Below are positions 26,317 to 35,102 of a stretch of 43,731 nucleotides of DNA, one piece after another (the stretch's first letter is position 1; each line of letters starts with the position of its first letter). Position numbers and translations under genes: made by a program. The stretch covers positions 1 through 43,731 of the forward strand of contig CALCXM010000111.1 of assembly GCA_937905825.1 (NCBI GenBank), read 5' to 3'. The notes beneath the pieces were generated by a model. It ran no database searches and was not told where the DNA came from. It was given only the letters and a program-made list of their open reading frames with translations. The stretch comes from an uncultured bacterium. GTDB lineage: Bacteria > Planctomycetota > UBA1135 > GCA-002686595.

Positions 26317-27183
26317 TTGCGAAACACTTTTCCCTCTCAGAACGGACCGGACTCCTTCGGTGGTGGACCCCAGGGGGGCGGCATGCAGTTCGCGATGCCA
26401 CCGCTGACGCCCGTGACGAAGAAGTTGATGATCCTGAACGTAGGGATCTTTCTCGTTTCTTGGCTGCTCTCCTTGGCGGCCCCTGGCTTTTACAGGGGGC
26501 TCGAAGGGTTCTTCTGGTTGTCTCCGGCACAGTGGGCGGATTGGTTCCCGCTTCTTCCTGTTTGGCAACTCGTGACCCATGGGTTCATGCACAGCGCCCA
26601 GGATCCGAGCCATGTGCTTTGGAACATGGTGCAGCTGTACTTCTTCGGCACCATGTTGGAGGGCATGATCGGCAGCCGGCGGTTTCTGATCACGTACATG
26701 CTCTGCATGTTCGCAGGGGGCCTTTTGCACGTGTTCGTGGAGCTCGCCACTGGAGCGCCGAATCCTGCACTTGGAGCCTCAGGAGCTGCTCTGGGGATCG
26801 TGGTGGCGGCCGCTACCATGCGGCCTCGCTCTTCGGTTCTGCTGATTTTTATCCCCGTCATGTTGTGGGTTCTAGCAGCGGGCATCGTCGCCTTGAACTT
26901 CATCAATGCGGTCTCCGAGTTGGTGAACCAGACGAGTTCCGGGGTGGCCTACTGGGTGCACCTGGGTGGCGCAGCCTACGGGTTCCTGTGTGTGCGCATG
27001 GGCTGGATCCAGATCGATTGGATCGAGCGCTGGACCGCAAAAAGGGCCGTGGCCGTGGAGAACACCCGGCGCGAGGACGACCTGCAGATGGATCGCCTGT
27101 TGGAGAAGATCCACAAGGAAGGCATGGCCAATCTGACCCGGGCTGAGCGGGCTTTTCTGAAGCGCTCCTCCCAGCGAAAGTAG
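26317..27183 (+). CDS. Rhomboid family intramembrane serine protease
   Basis: 288 residues if begun at TTG 26317, which has AAGAG 7 bases upstream and gives a Gly-rich N-terminus common in this family; ATG 26383 is the conservative alternative. About six membrane segments. Rhomboid features: QLVTHGFMHS with the pairing histidines, HVLWNMVQLYFFG, serine motif LGASGAALGI (Ser155) and WVHLGGAAYGF (His215). The C-terminal tail of about 60 residues is charged and helical (EKIHKEGMANLTRAERAFLKR), matching the small C-terminal domain often seen behind bacterial rhomboids. It cleaves membrane-anchored substrates; none is indicated. It is not closely similar to the rhomboid at 6.8 kb, which carries its extra domain at the N-terminus. 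Confidence 0.88.
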   Translation: MRNTFPSQNGPDSFGGGPQGGGMQFAMPPLTPVTKKLMILNVGIFLVSWLLSLAAPGFYRGLEGFFWLSPAQWADWFPLLPVWQLVTHGFMHSAQDPSHVLWNMVQLYFFGTMLEGMIGSRRFLITYMLCMFAGGLLHVFVELATGAPNPALGASGAALGIVVAAATMRPRSSVLLIFIPVMLWVLAAGIVALNFINAVSELVNQTSSGVAYWVHLGGAAYGFLCVRMGWIQIDWIERWTAKRAVAVENTRREDDLQMDRLLEKIHKEGMANLTRAERAFLKRSSQRK

Positions 27184-27280
27184 TCGCCGAGGGGCGGGCG
27201 GGCTAGACTACAGGCTCCCCAAAATCGTCCCTCCCCGGGTCCCGAGCGGAACTGGGGGGACCCGACCGCGGTTACGATCC

Positions 27281-29350
27281 ATGAGTGCCCCCCGAATCCT
27301 CCTGCCTGTTCTGGCCCTTGTGGCTGGAACGCAGATCCCGACCCACGCCAGCCAGCCCGCGACCCCGCTTCAACCGCTGACGCCCAGCCCAACGGCCCAG
27401 CGCCACCCCCGTGATTTGTGGAAGGACAACTTCCTCGCGGCGGTCAAGATTGGCGCTCAGTCTGAGATCAAGCGCTTGATGAAGAACGAGCAGGAGCTCG
27501 CCATCTACTGGATCATGGACACGGCCAAGCGCATCTCGATTCGCCCAAGCGATGCGCTCGAGGTGGAGATGACCGCTCTGCGCAAAGGTTGGAAGACCGC
27601 CATGGAGAGCGAGTTCGCGGACGAGATCTACACCTACTACTCGTTGCTGGATGCGGTGCAGAAACGGCAGCACACCAAACTGGACGCGCGCTATGAAGTG
27701 GCCCGGTCGCGCTACGGACGCAACGTCGCGGACAACAAACCCGAAGTCTACTTGGTGCTCTACGAGGAGCTGGCCAACGTCGCGATGCAGTTCAAGGACG
27801 TGGGGGATCACTACTGGTGCTCGCAGAGTTGGGTGCTGGCCTACAACTGCGTGAACCGCAATGCCCTGGGGGATGACGCGGATCTCTACAAGGCCTGCAT
27901 CGCCATGAAAGAAGCGGTGGCTGCCCGGCTCAAGGTGGATCTCAAGGACCACACCTACAACGAGTGCGCGGCGACCTACGGCGTCCTCAAGAACCAAGGC
28001 TACGACGGAGATCCGAACGCCGTCACGCCAGAAGGCGAGCCCGCGGGTCCAGCTCCCTCAGGTCCTGCTGTTGTGGAGCCCTCGGCGGTCTACCAGATGG
28101 GCTTTGAGTTGTTTACGGACATCGGTGGGGTGGATCGGCCCAGTTACTTCAATGATGAATTGCACGGGTTGTGGCAGCAAGCCCGCCTAACGACCAAGGG
28201 CAGCACAATCCGCATCCCGTCCCTCGGTGAAACTTCGCCAGCTTTCCTGCGCACGGGCTCCGCTGAAGTTTGGGTGGACGTGGACAACGACGGCAAGGGC
28301 GACGTGGCCGTGCCTCTGCGCGGCAAGATCGACCCCTTGGAGTTCACCATCGGGGAAGGAGCAGCCAAACGGCAATGGGGCTGCCTCTTGACCACGGGCA
28401 CCAGCTCCGACATGTACCAGGGGATTCAGATGAACATGAACCCCGACGACAACCAGATGATGCTTTACCTCAATCCGGCCGCCAGCGTGGTGGGCCAGAT
28501 TGGAGAGCACTCGGTGCGCGTGATCGACGAAAACATGGACGGGATCTACGGGTCGACGCCGCGGGTCTGGAACTACGACGGCTTGACCGCTGATCGATCC
28601 CACCCGCGCATTGACTCCGTGGTGGTGGACGGCGCGAAATACGCCATGCCCTGGAGTGAGTACCAGAAGATCGGTGACAAGTGGTATCGCTTTGAGCTCG
28701 AGCAGGAAGGCATGGCTCTGCGCGGCTTCGAGACCGAAATCAAGACGGGCACCATCAAGCTGAACTTCAAGGGTGGCAAGCCCAGCTGGGTCATCGTGCA
28801 AGGGGTCGGCAAGTACGAGAACAGCTACTTTGACCTGCTGCAGAAGGACCTCGAGCTGCCCGTCGGGAACTGGAAGCTGTTCTGCGGTGAACTGCGCAAG
28901 GGCAAGAAGGTGCAGACCATGAAGGCCTTGATCCTGCCCGGCGCGACCAACCACCCCTGGACCGTGGTCGAGGGTGGCGAGACCAAGGCCGAGCTCGGTG
29001 GCCCCTTTGGCTTTGACTTCAAGGTCGACGACGAGGGCGACAAGCTGACGGTCAATGGCAACTCAATTGTCGTCACCGGCCAGCACGGCGAGCGCTACGA
29101 ACGAGCTTGGAATTGCGTGGCCCGTCCGGAAGCTGCGTGGCGCAAAGAAGGCGATCGCAAGGGCAGCAAGCCCCAGAAGTTCAAGATGGTGAGCAGCCAG
29201 GAACAGATCACCGCCGCCAACAGCTGGGCGATCGCTTGGTTCCCGGTGGACTTGGACCTGGACAAGAAGGGGGTCACGGAGGCCGCCGAGGTCCAACTCA
29301 CGGAGAAGAAGAACAAGTTGTTCGGCAAGATCTCCTCAGAGTGGAAGTAG
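27281..29350 (+). CDS. Secreted protein of unknown function with calcium-loop-like motifs
   Basis: 689 residues from ATG 27281. The N-terminus has a hydrophobic signal (about residues 6-18) with a likely cut after THA. Residues 40-240 are helical (LWKDNFLAAVKIGAQSEIKRL, YYSLLDAVQKRQ), followed by a Pro/Ala/Gly linker at about 250-265. The C-terminal 420 residues are beta-rich. Two Asp-rich loops, DVDNDGKGDVAV (about 335-346) and DENMDGIYGS (about 413-422), look like EF-hand or thrombospondin-3-type calcium sites. I recognise no family. A TAGACT hexamer at 27204-27209 might be a -10 box. It stands alone between the rhomboid gene and serS. Confidence 0.75.
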   Translation: MSAPRILLPVLALVAGTQIPTHASQPATPLQPLTPSPTAQRHPRDLWKDNFLAAVKIGAQSEIKRLMKNEQELAIYWIMDTAKRISIRPSDALEVEMTALRKGWKTAMESEFADEIYTYYSLLDAVQKRQHTKLDARYEVARSRYGRNVADNKPEVYLVLYEELANVAMQFKDVGDHYWCSQSWVLAYNCVNRNALGDDADLYKACIAMKEAVAARLKVDLKDHTYNECAATYGVLKNQGYDGDPNAVTPEGEPAGPAPSGPAVVEPSAVYQMGFELFTDIGGVDRPSYFNDELHGLWQQARLTTKGSTIRIPSLGETSPAFLRTGSAEVWVDVDNDGKGDVAVPLRGKIDPLEFTIGEGAAKRQWGCLLTTGTSSDMYQGIQMNMNPDDNQMMLYLNPAASVVGQIGEHSVRVIDENMDGIYGSTPRVWNYDGLTADRSHPRIDSVVVDGAKYAMPWSEYQKIGDKWYRFELEQEGMALRGFETEIKTGTIKLNFKGGKPSWVIVQGVGKYENSYFDLLQKDLELPVGNWKLFCGELRKGKKVQTMKALILPGATNHPWTVVEGGETKAELGGPFGFDFKVDDEGDKLTVNGNSIVVTGQHGERYERAWNCVARPEAAWRKEGDRKGSKPQKFKMVSSQEQITAANSWAIAWFPVDLDLDKKGVTEAAEVQLTEKKNKLFGKISSEWK

Positions 29351-29446
29351 CCTTCCCAGCGCTCGGGCGACGCTGCCGTCCTGCCCGGGCCAATCCCGCC
29401 CGTTGACCCCTGAGGGGAAGTCCTCCCCAAGCGAAAGGAACAGCCC

Positions 29447-30727
29447 GTGCTCGATATCAAACTCATTCGTCAAAACCCCGACCTGGTGAAGGCCGGAGCG
29501 GCGAAGAAACACATCGTCTGCGACGTGGACGGTCTCTTGGCCGCGGACGCCGAGTGGCGCAAGTTGGGAGTGGAAGTGGACGCTTTGCGCGCGGAGCAGA
29601 ATCTCGCCAGCAAACGCATCGGTCAAGCCGCACCGGAAGAGCGCGCAGGACTCGCCGCGGCGGTCAAGCAGGGCAAGGAACAGCTGAAGGCCATGGAGGT
29701 TCGCTACGGCGAGCTAGAAGCCACCGCCAAGCAGTTGATGTTGACCATGCCGAACCTGCCCGCGGCAGAAGTTCCCGAGGGCGGCGACGACAACGAGAAC
29801 GTGGAGATCAAAACCTGGGGAACTCCCCGCAGCTTTGACTTCCCCATGCGCGACCACACGGAGATCGGCGAGGCCCACGATTGGCTGGACGTTGTGCGCG
29901 GCGCGCGCCTGGCCGGTTCTCGCAACTACGTCTTGAAGGGCGACCTCTCTCTGCTCGAGGGCGCGGTCATGCGCTACGCCCTGGACTCCATGGTGGCCCG
30001 CGGATTCCTACCGCTCTCCGTTCCAACCCTAGTGCGCACGGAGACCATGATCGGCACGGGCTACTTCCCCGGCGGAGAAGACCAGGCCTACAGCACCGAC
30101 GAGCGCGATGACTTGTGCCTCGTGGGTACCGCCGAAGTTCCGATCACGGCCCTGCACCAAGACGAGATCCTCGAGTTGGACAGCCTGCCGCGCAAGTTCG
30201 TCGCCCTGTCTTCCTGTTACCGCCGGGAAGCGGGTACCTACGGCAAAGACACGAAAGGTCTCTACCGCGTGCACCAGTTCCAAAAGGTCGAACAAGTCAT
30301 TCTGTGCGAGGCGGACGACGCCCTGAGCTTGAAGTTCCATCATGAGATCCTGGCCAACTCCGAAGCCCTATTGCAGGCCCTCGAACTTCCCTATCGGGTC
30401 GTCAATGTCTGCGGCGGCGACCTCGGCCAACCCCAGATTCAGAAGTTCGACATCGAAACCTGGATGCCCGGTCGCGATGGCTACGGAGAAACCCACTCGG
30501 CCTCGCGCTTCCACGAGTTCCAGTCGCGCCGCTTGAACCTGCGCTACCGCGACGCCGAGGGCAAGGTGAACTTCTGCCACACCCTGAACAACACCGTGGC
30601 CGCCAGCACGCGCCTCCTGCTGGCGCTCATGGAGAACCATCAAAACGCCGACGGCACTGTCAACATCCCCGAACCCCTGCGTCCCTACATGGGCGGCCGG
30701 GAGCGCATGGGCGAGCCGCTGGCCTAG
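29447..30727 (+). CDS. serS: Seryl-tRNA synthetase
   Basis: 426 residues from GTG 29447, with AAGGA 7 bases upstream. It begins MLDIKLIRQNPDLVK, the usual SerS start. The N-terminal antiparallel coiled-coil arm that grips the tRNA spans about residues 25-105. Class II core: TAEVPITALHQDEIL, motif 2 FVALSSCYRREAGTYGKDTKGLYRVHQF, and motif 3 near the end with NNTVAASTRLLLALMENHQ, then the standard closing segment IPEPLRPYMGG. It charges tRNA-Ser (and tRNA-Sec) with serine. Length is normal (usually 420-430). It is convergent with the esterase gene. Confidence 0.98.
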   Translation: MLDIKLIRQNPDLVKAGAAKKHIVCDVDGLLAADAEWRKLGVEVDALRAEQNLASKRIGQAAPEERAGLAAAVKQGKEQLKAMEVRYGELEATAKQLMLTMPNLPAAEVPEGGDDNENVEIKTWGTPRSFDFPMRDHTEIGEAHDWLDVVRGARLAGSRNYVLKGDLSLLEGAVMRYALDSMVARGFLPLSVPTLVRTETMIGTGYFPGGEDQAYSTDERDDLCLVGTAEVPITALHQDEILELDSLPRKFVALSSCYRREAGTYGKDTKGLYRVHQFQKVEQVILCEADDALSLKFHHEILANSEALLQALELPYRVVNVCGGDLGQPQIQKFDIETWMPGRDGYGETHSASRFHEFQSRRLNLRYRDAEGKVNFCHTLNNTVAASTRLLLALMENHQNADGTVNIPEPLRPYMGGRERMGEPLA

Positions 30728-30793
30728 AGCCCCGGCCCATGGATAGGGTTTGGCAGAATGGCGGGCCTTGCCCAGGCCGTCAATCCCTGCGTG

Positions 30794-30814
30794 GCCGTGC
30801 ACGGGTCGCACGGC
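30794..30814. terminator. Small hairpin between convergent serS and esterase genes
   Basis: A 7-bp perfect stem GCCGTGC / GCACGGC with a 7-base loop lies in the 94-base gap between the two convergent stops. No clear T-run follows on either strand, so this is a weak candidate. Confidence 0.35.
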
Positions 30815-30821
30815 TTGCACC

Positions 30822-32819
30822 TCACTGAAACAGGATCGACAACCCGTTCGATAGATTCGCGCTGAAGGGCGGGTTCGTGTCCCTGAACCACCATTGGAAG
30901 TGCCAAGTTTCCCCTGGTACGACGGCTGTTTGGAATGGGGGTGCTGGACTCGGCATGCTTTGCAAGTCGACCTGGTAAGTGATCTGCCCGGAAGCGTTGG
31001 AGCTGCCGATCGAGGCGCCGTGGCGGCCGATGGGACCTGCGAGACATAAGGTGCCGTCGTACAGGGGAACGCCGCCCAGGCCACGACTGCTGATCAAGAG
31101 ACCGAATTGATTCACGGGCAAGTCGCTGACGAAGAAGTGAACGTCATTGGAAGCCACCAGCGCCGACCCGCCAGCGTCGAGTCGGGCCATGGCTCCGGTT
31201 GAGTTCGGAAGGCTGGTGCAAGAAACGCTACCCAAGGAGTTTGTTGCGCGGCTTAGTTCGAGCTTGTCGATGGCCAGCATGCGAGTGAGATCGTTGTTCG
31301 CGGCCATTTCGATTCCGATGCCGTCGACCGCTGCGAGACTCGGGATTCCGATCCCGAGGTGCAAGAGGGGTCCCGATTCACCACCGCTGTCGACCTCATC
31401 GATGTCCACGCCTGCGGGGCTCGAAGGATCCACTTGGAACCAGGTGAGTGCGGCGAGCTCGATCGCCAGGGTTGCGCTGGCGAGGGGGTTGGCAACTTCG
31501 GGAGTCGAGACTGGCGCAGAAGCCCACCAGCCGCTGCCGTCTCGCAACAGGACGCGGAACTGGATTCCCCCGGGCGCGTTGGCCTTCGAGACGCGGAGCC
31601 GCAATTGGCCCCCTGGAGTTAGGTCCAGGGGCAATGTGAGGCGCGAGCTCGCTCGGGAGCCAGCACTCAAGGCGCCCCCATTGAAAAGTAGACTTCCACC
31701 GTCAACGGAAACAGCTGGATTGGGGTCGAGCTGGACAGCGTGGGGGATGGCCCCCAAAGTCGTCGACATGTTGCAAGCACCCCATGTGGCGCTTGCTTGG
31801 CGAATGGTCTCGTTGTCGAAGTTGGCCGGCACAGCCTGCTCGTCGAGGGCGACCCGCGTGGACTGCGTGTAGTTTTCCGTGAAGAGCGGCGCGCTGGCGT
31901 TCCCGCCAAGTTCGGTCACGAAGAAGGTGTGAAAGTCTTCCACAAATTCCGCAGGCAGTTCATGTCCGCCCGCATGCACAAGCAGTGTGACGTCGGCGCC
32001 CAGCGCCGTGTAGGCATCGACTAGACGATGACTTTGCCCGATGCTCACCGTGCAGTCTGTTTGCCCGTGCAGCACGAGCAAGGGCGGGTCGTTGGCATCG
32101 ACGAAGAGGACTGGGTTGGCTTGCAAAACAAGCTGGAACTCGGGTAGCCCGGGCATGCTGGAGAGAACCAGAATGCCTTCACCGGGCCCATCAAAACCGA
32201 CGAGTTTCGACTCCGGGGAATTCGGATCTCCATGGGTCAAGGACGTGCTGCAACCAAAGGTCAAGGCATCCATGTCCATCGTGAAAAAATCCGTTGGGCC
32301 GTAACCATCGCCTATCGCCTGCACGCTCGTGTCGCCCCGGGGGTCACTCGCGTCGCCCATGGTCCCGGCGAGCGCAGCTAGGTGCCCGCCGGCGGATGTG
32401 CCCCAGGTGCCAACGCGCGCGGGGTCCAACTCCCAGGTAGCGGCGTTGGATCGCAAGAATAGAAGAGCGTCTTGCACGTCGTCGATTTGGGCCGGGAAGA
32501 TGACCTCATTCGCACCGTAGAGACTTGCCTGAGACGTCAGGCGGTAGTTAATGCTCGCCACGGCAATGTTGGCTTGCAGCAGCCCTTCGATCCGCGAGAG
32601 GGGGACATCCTTGTTCCCGCCTTGCCAGCCGCCGCCGTGGATCCAGATCACCAGGGCATGGGGGCCGGACGCGTCCGGTTCATACAAGTCCAGGTGGATC
32701 GGAACGTTGTTGACGGACTTGTAGACAAGGTCCGGGTGCAGGGTGAATTGACCGAAGGCGGGACCTGGATGGGCAAGCACGAGCGGGACAAGCCCGACTC
32801 TCAGCAGGGAACGAATCAT
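30822..32819 (-). CDS. Secreted BD-FAE/esterase-like alpha/beta hydrolase with C-terminal surface-type domain
   Basis: 665 residues from ATG 32819, chosen because it gives a signal peptide (MIRSLLRVGLVPLVLA, cut near AFG-QF); another ATG lies 15 codons earlier. The hydrolase domain covers about 30-310: oxyanion motif HGGGW at 61-65, nucleophile Ser142 in GTSAGG, Asp255 (HGQTDCTV) and His286 (AGGHELP). This is the fold of carbohydrate/feruloyl or general carboxyl esterases acting outside the cell. Residues about 310-530 are a beta-rich region. The final ~130 residues (SCTSLPNSTG, GTLCLAGPIGRH, PGETWHFQWWFRD) resemble a C-terminal module I associate with many secreted planctomycete proteins, possibly for surface attachment (inference). 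Confidence 0.82.
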   Translation of the reverse strand: MIRSLLRVGLVPLVLAHPGPAFGQFTLHPDLVYKSVNNVPIHLDLYEPDASGPHALVIWIHGGGWQGGNKDVPLSRIEGLLQANIAVASINYRLTSQASLYGANEVIFPAQIDDVQDALLFLRSNAATWELDPARVGTWGTSAGGHLAALAGTMGDASDPRGDTSVQAIGDGYGPTDFFTMDMDALTFGCSTSLTHGDPNSPESKLVGFDGPGEGILVLSSMPGLPEFQLVLQANPVLFVDANDPPLLVLHGQTDCTVSIGQSHRLVDAYTALGADVTLLVHAGGHELPAEFVEDFHTFFVTELGGNASAPLFTENYTQSTRVALDEQAVPANFDNETIRQASATWGACNMSTTLGAIPHAVQLDPNPAVSVDGGSLLFNGGALSAGSRASSRLTLPLDLTPGGQLRLRVSKANAPGGIQFRVLLRDGSGWWASAPVSTPEVANPLASATLAIELAALTWFQVDPSSPAGVDIDEVDSGGESGPLLHLGIGIPSLAAVDGIGIEMAANNDLTRMLAIDKLELSRATNSLGSVSCTSLPNSTGAMARLDAGGSALVASNDVHFFVSDLPVNQFGLLISSRGLGGVPLYDGTLCLAGPIGRHGASIGSSNASGQITYQVDLQSMPSPAPPFQTAVVPGETWHFQWWFRDTNPPFSANLSNGLSILFQ

Positions 32820-33269
32820 AGGCTGGGTGTCGCTGAAAGCGGCGGCGGATCGTAGCGGGAACATGGGGATTGAGCCTCGAACTGACGCGGCGAGCTCGGG
32901 TTTCGCCGGAAACGGGCTTTCTCCTCTGCGCCCGTCAGACAGAGCCCATTGAAACACGTAGACAGGGATCCTGCCTGCGGTTGGCTGCTTTTGGTGACGT
33001 GAGGCAGGTAGGCTCAGGGCTCCGGAGACGTTTGCAGGCGGCGCATGTTCCCTCGCGCTCTTAGCCAGGCACGGGGCTCGCGTCGAGCGGCGCGGCGCCC
33101 GTGCCCCGACTTGTGGAAGGCTGCAGCGGACACCTGAGGATCCGACCGGTGCACTGCGCGGCGACTCCGCGCCGTGCTCGCTAAACAAACAACGGGAGCC
33201 GTGGTTTCCACGGCTCCCGTCTCCTGGAGGCACCACCTTTAGGCGATACCCTCAAGTTCTGTGGTCCAA
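32820..33269. other. Non-coding region upstream of the esterase gene
   Basis: 450 bases between two minus-strand genes. The frame of the esterase stays open through most of it, but the translation is Arg/Pro-rich without a start or domain, so I consider it non-coding. It contains the terminator of the radical SAM gene and should contain the esterase promoter, which I cannot pinpoint. Confidence 0.55.
33192..33220 (-). terminator. Intrinsic terminator of the second radical SAM gene
   Basis: A perfect 13-bp stem ACGGGAGCCGTGG / CCACGGCTCCCGT with a 3-base loop. On the minus strand it is followed by TTGTTTGTTT, and it sits 49 bases after the radical SAM stop. A textbook rho-independent terminator. 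Confidence 0.88.
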
Positions 33270-34784
33270 TCAGTCCGCGACGACTCGCGGGATTTGGGTG
33301 GCGTGCTGATCGCGGGCCTCGTCGTAGACGTAAGACCATTCCGAGTTTTGCACGCGCTTGACGAAGCGTTTGCGGCGGCCGCGAATCTCGAAGTAGTCGC
33401 GGATCAGCTCCGGGTGCTTGACCATGGCCTTCAGGCGGTCGAGTTTGCGCTGCACCTTGTTCTTCAGGTTGAAGGTCGTGGCGTGCACTCGTAGGAGACG
33501 CTCGCGCGCTTCTTGCAGTTGCTCGTGGCTGAAGAAAGGGTGCTTGAAGCTCTCGGTGGCGTGCCAGTAGTTGAAGTCCATCTCCGCCACGTCGCGGATC
33601 AGTAGGGGCTTCAACTGCTCGTAGACCGCTGTACCGGGGATCGGCTGCAGAACGCCCACGGAGATCGCGTTGGGCAAGGTCTGCTTCACGAGGACTTCTG
33701 TGGCGATGTGGTCCTCGGGGCGATCTTCCGGGAAGCCGTAGAGGATGTAGAACTTGTAGTACATCCCGACTTCGCGGTTGAGCTTGGAACCTTCGATCAC
33801 CTTGTCGAGGGTCACGCCCTTCTTCATGGTGTTCAAGAGACGCGGGCTACCGGACTCGAGACCGTAGTAGATCTTGACGCAGCCTGCTTTGCGCAGCCAA
33901 CGCAGCATCTCGAAGTCCATGGTGTCGATGCGCGACTCGCAGGCCCATTCGAAGAACAGGTCGCGCTTCACGATCTCCTTGCAGATCTCGATCACGCGCT
34001 TGCGTTGAATCGTGAAGAGGTCGTCGAATAGGACGATCTGCGGCGGGTTGTAGGTCTTGAGCAGGTGCTCCATCAAGTCGACCGTGGCCGTGGGGCTCAT
34101 GGACCGATACTTGCGCGGGGTCATCTCCGCATCGCAGAAGGTGCAAGCGTAGGGGCAGCCGCGGCTGGTGATGGCGGTCACGCAGGGGTTGACCATCAAG
34201 CGCATGTAGCGCGGCATGTCCCACAGGTGATAGGCCGGCAGGGGAATGCTGTCGATGTCGTCGAGCAGCTCGCGGCGCGGGGTGCTGTAGACCTCGCCGT
34301 CCTTGAGGTAGGAGAGGCTCTTGATGTCTTCCCACTTGGACCGGTCGTGGATGACGGGTAGCAGCTCTTGGATGGTGATGTCGCCTTCACCCGCGCAGCA
34401 AACGTCCGCGGCACCGGAATCCAGGAAGAACTCGGGATTGGTGGTGGGGTGCGGGCCGCCCAGGATGGTGGGCTTGCCGAGCTCCTCGCGGGAGATCTTG
34501 CCAAGCTCGCGGGCGCGGCGCGCGTTGGGCGTCAGGGAGGAGATGCCGACAACGTCGGCCCATTCCATCTCGGCACGCACGTGCTCCATGCTCTCGATGG
34601 AGTCGTCACACAGGCGGACTTCATAGCCAGCTTTGATCAGCCAGCCGGCGAGGACCGTGATCCCCAAGGGCGGGAAGATCTCATCCCGGGCACCGTCGCC
34701 TGCCGTGGCGTCGTCGTCTGCGAAAAGCTCAGCAGCTTGCGTGCGCAGGTTTTGGTTCTTGGCGTAGAGGAGGGCGACTTTCAT
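33270..34784 (-). CDS. B12-binding-type radical SAM protein
   Basis: 504 residues from ATG 34784. Residues about 1-150 form a cobalamin-binding-type Rossmann domain (PPLGITVLAGWLIKAGYEV, ILGGPHPTTNPE, CCAGEGDITIQEL) without an obvious DxHxxG. The radical SAM core has TSRGCPYACTFC with cluster ligands Cys210, Cys214 and Cys217, then VLFDDLFTI and YYGLESGSPRLL. This layout is shared by BchE, HpnP/HpnJ-like and many methylating enzymes; substrate unknown. The C-terminal ~100 residues are basic and helical. It differs in sequence from the protein at 3.1-4.7 kb, so the pair is not a recent duplication. It is a single-gene transcript bounded by an intrinsic terminator. Confidence 0.87.
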   Translation of the reverse strand: MKVALLYAKNQNLRTQAAELFADDDATAGDGARDEIFPPLGITVLAGWLIKAGYEVRLCDDSIESMEHVRAEMEWADVVGISSLTPNARRARELGKISREELGKPTILGGPHPTTNPEFFLDSGAADVCCAGEGDITIQELLPVIHDRSKWEDIKSLSYLKDGEVYSTPRRELLDDIDSIPLPAYHLWDMPRYMRLMVNPCVTAITSRGCPYACTFCDAEMTPRKYRSMSPTATVDLMEHLLKTYNPPQIVLFDDLFTIQRKRVIEICKEIVKRDLFFEWACESRIDTMDFEMLRWLRKAGCVKIYYGLESGSPRLLNTMKKGVTLDKVIEGSKLNREVGMYYKFYILYGFPEDRPEDHIATEVLVKQTLPNAISVGVLQPIPGTAVYEQLKPLLIRDVAEMDFNYWHATESFKHPFFSHEQLQEARERLLRVHATTFNLKNKVQRKLDRLKAMVKHPELIRDYFEIRGRRKRFVKRVQNSEWSYVYDEARDQHATQIPRVVAD

Positions 34785-35102
34785 GGTGAATCGAGTCTCT
34801 GATGCGGTGTTTTCGGTCGTCTGGGCCCGGTTTCAAGTTGGCGTCCCAATCTGGTATCGAGCCCGATGTCGGTCGGGGTCCTGAGTGCTGGCCCAGCCCA
34901 TGCCGGTCCTAGGCATCCTCGTGGGCCCCAGTCGGTTGAATTCTACCCCGCACGGGAGAGTTCGTGCCGTCGACGATCTAGAAATCTAGCGCTTTCTGGG
35001 GCTTTCAGCGGCGGAGCGGACCGGCCAGCCGGGGCTCCAGCGACTCGCCTCCCACCGTACGTGGACCTGGGGCGCCGGGACCCGCCCAGGAAGTAGGCTC
35101 TC
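34785..35102. other. Non-coding stretch between gspJ and radical SAM gene
   Basis: 318 bases without a credible gene. It must hold the 3' end of the type II secretion transcript and the promoter of the radical SAM gene. A short inverted repeat CTAGA-AA-TCTAG occurs near 34978-34989. No strong terminator for the gsp operon is evident. Confidence 0.5.

Noticed and set aside
32865..33236. Upstream extension of the esterase frame
   Set aside because: Precedes a good signal peptide, is low-complexity, and overlaps the terminator of the neighbouring gene.
34866..35096. 76-residue plus-strand frame between gspJ and the radical SAM gene
   Set aside because: Arg/Pro/Gly-rich and featureless; typical random frame in GC-rich DNA.
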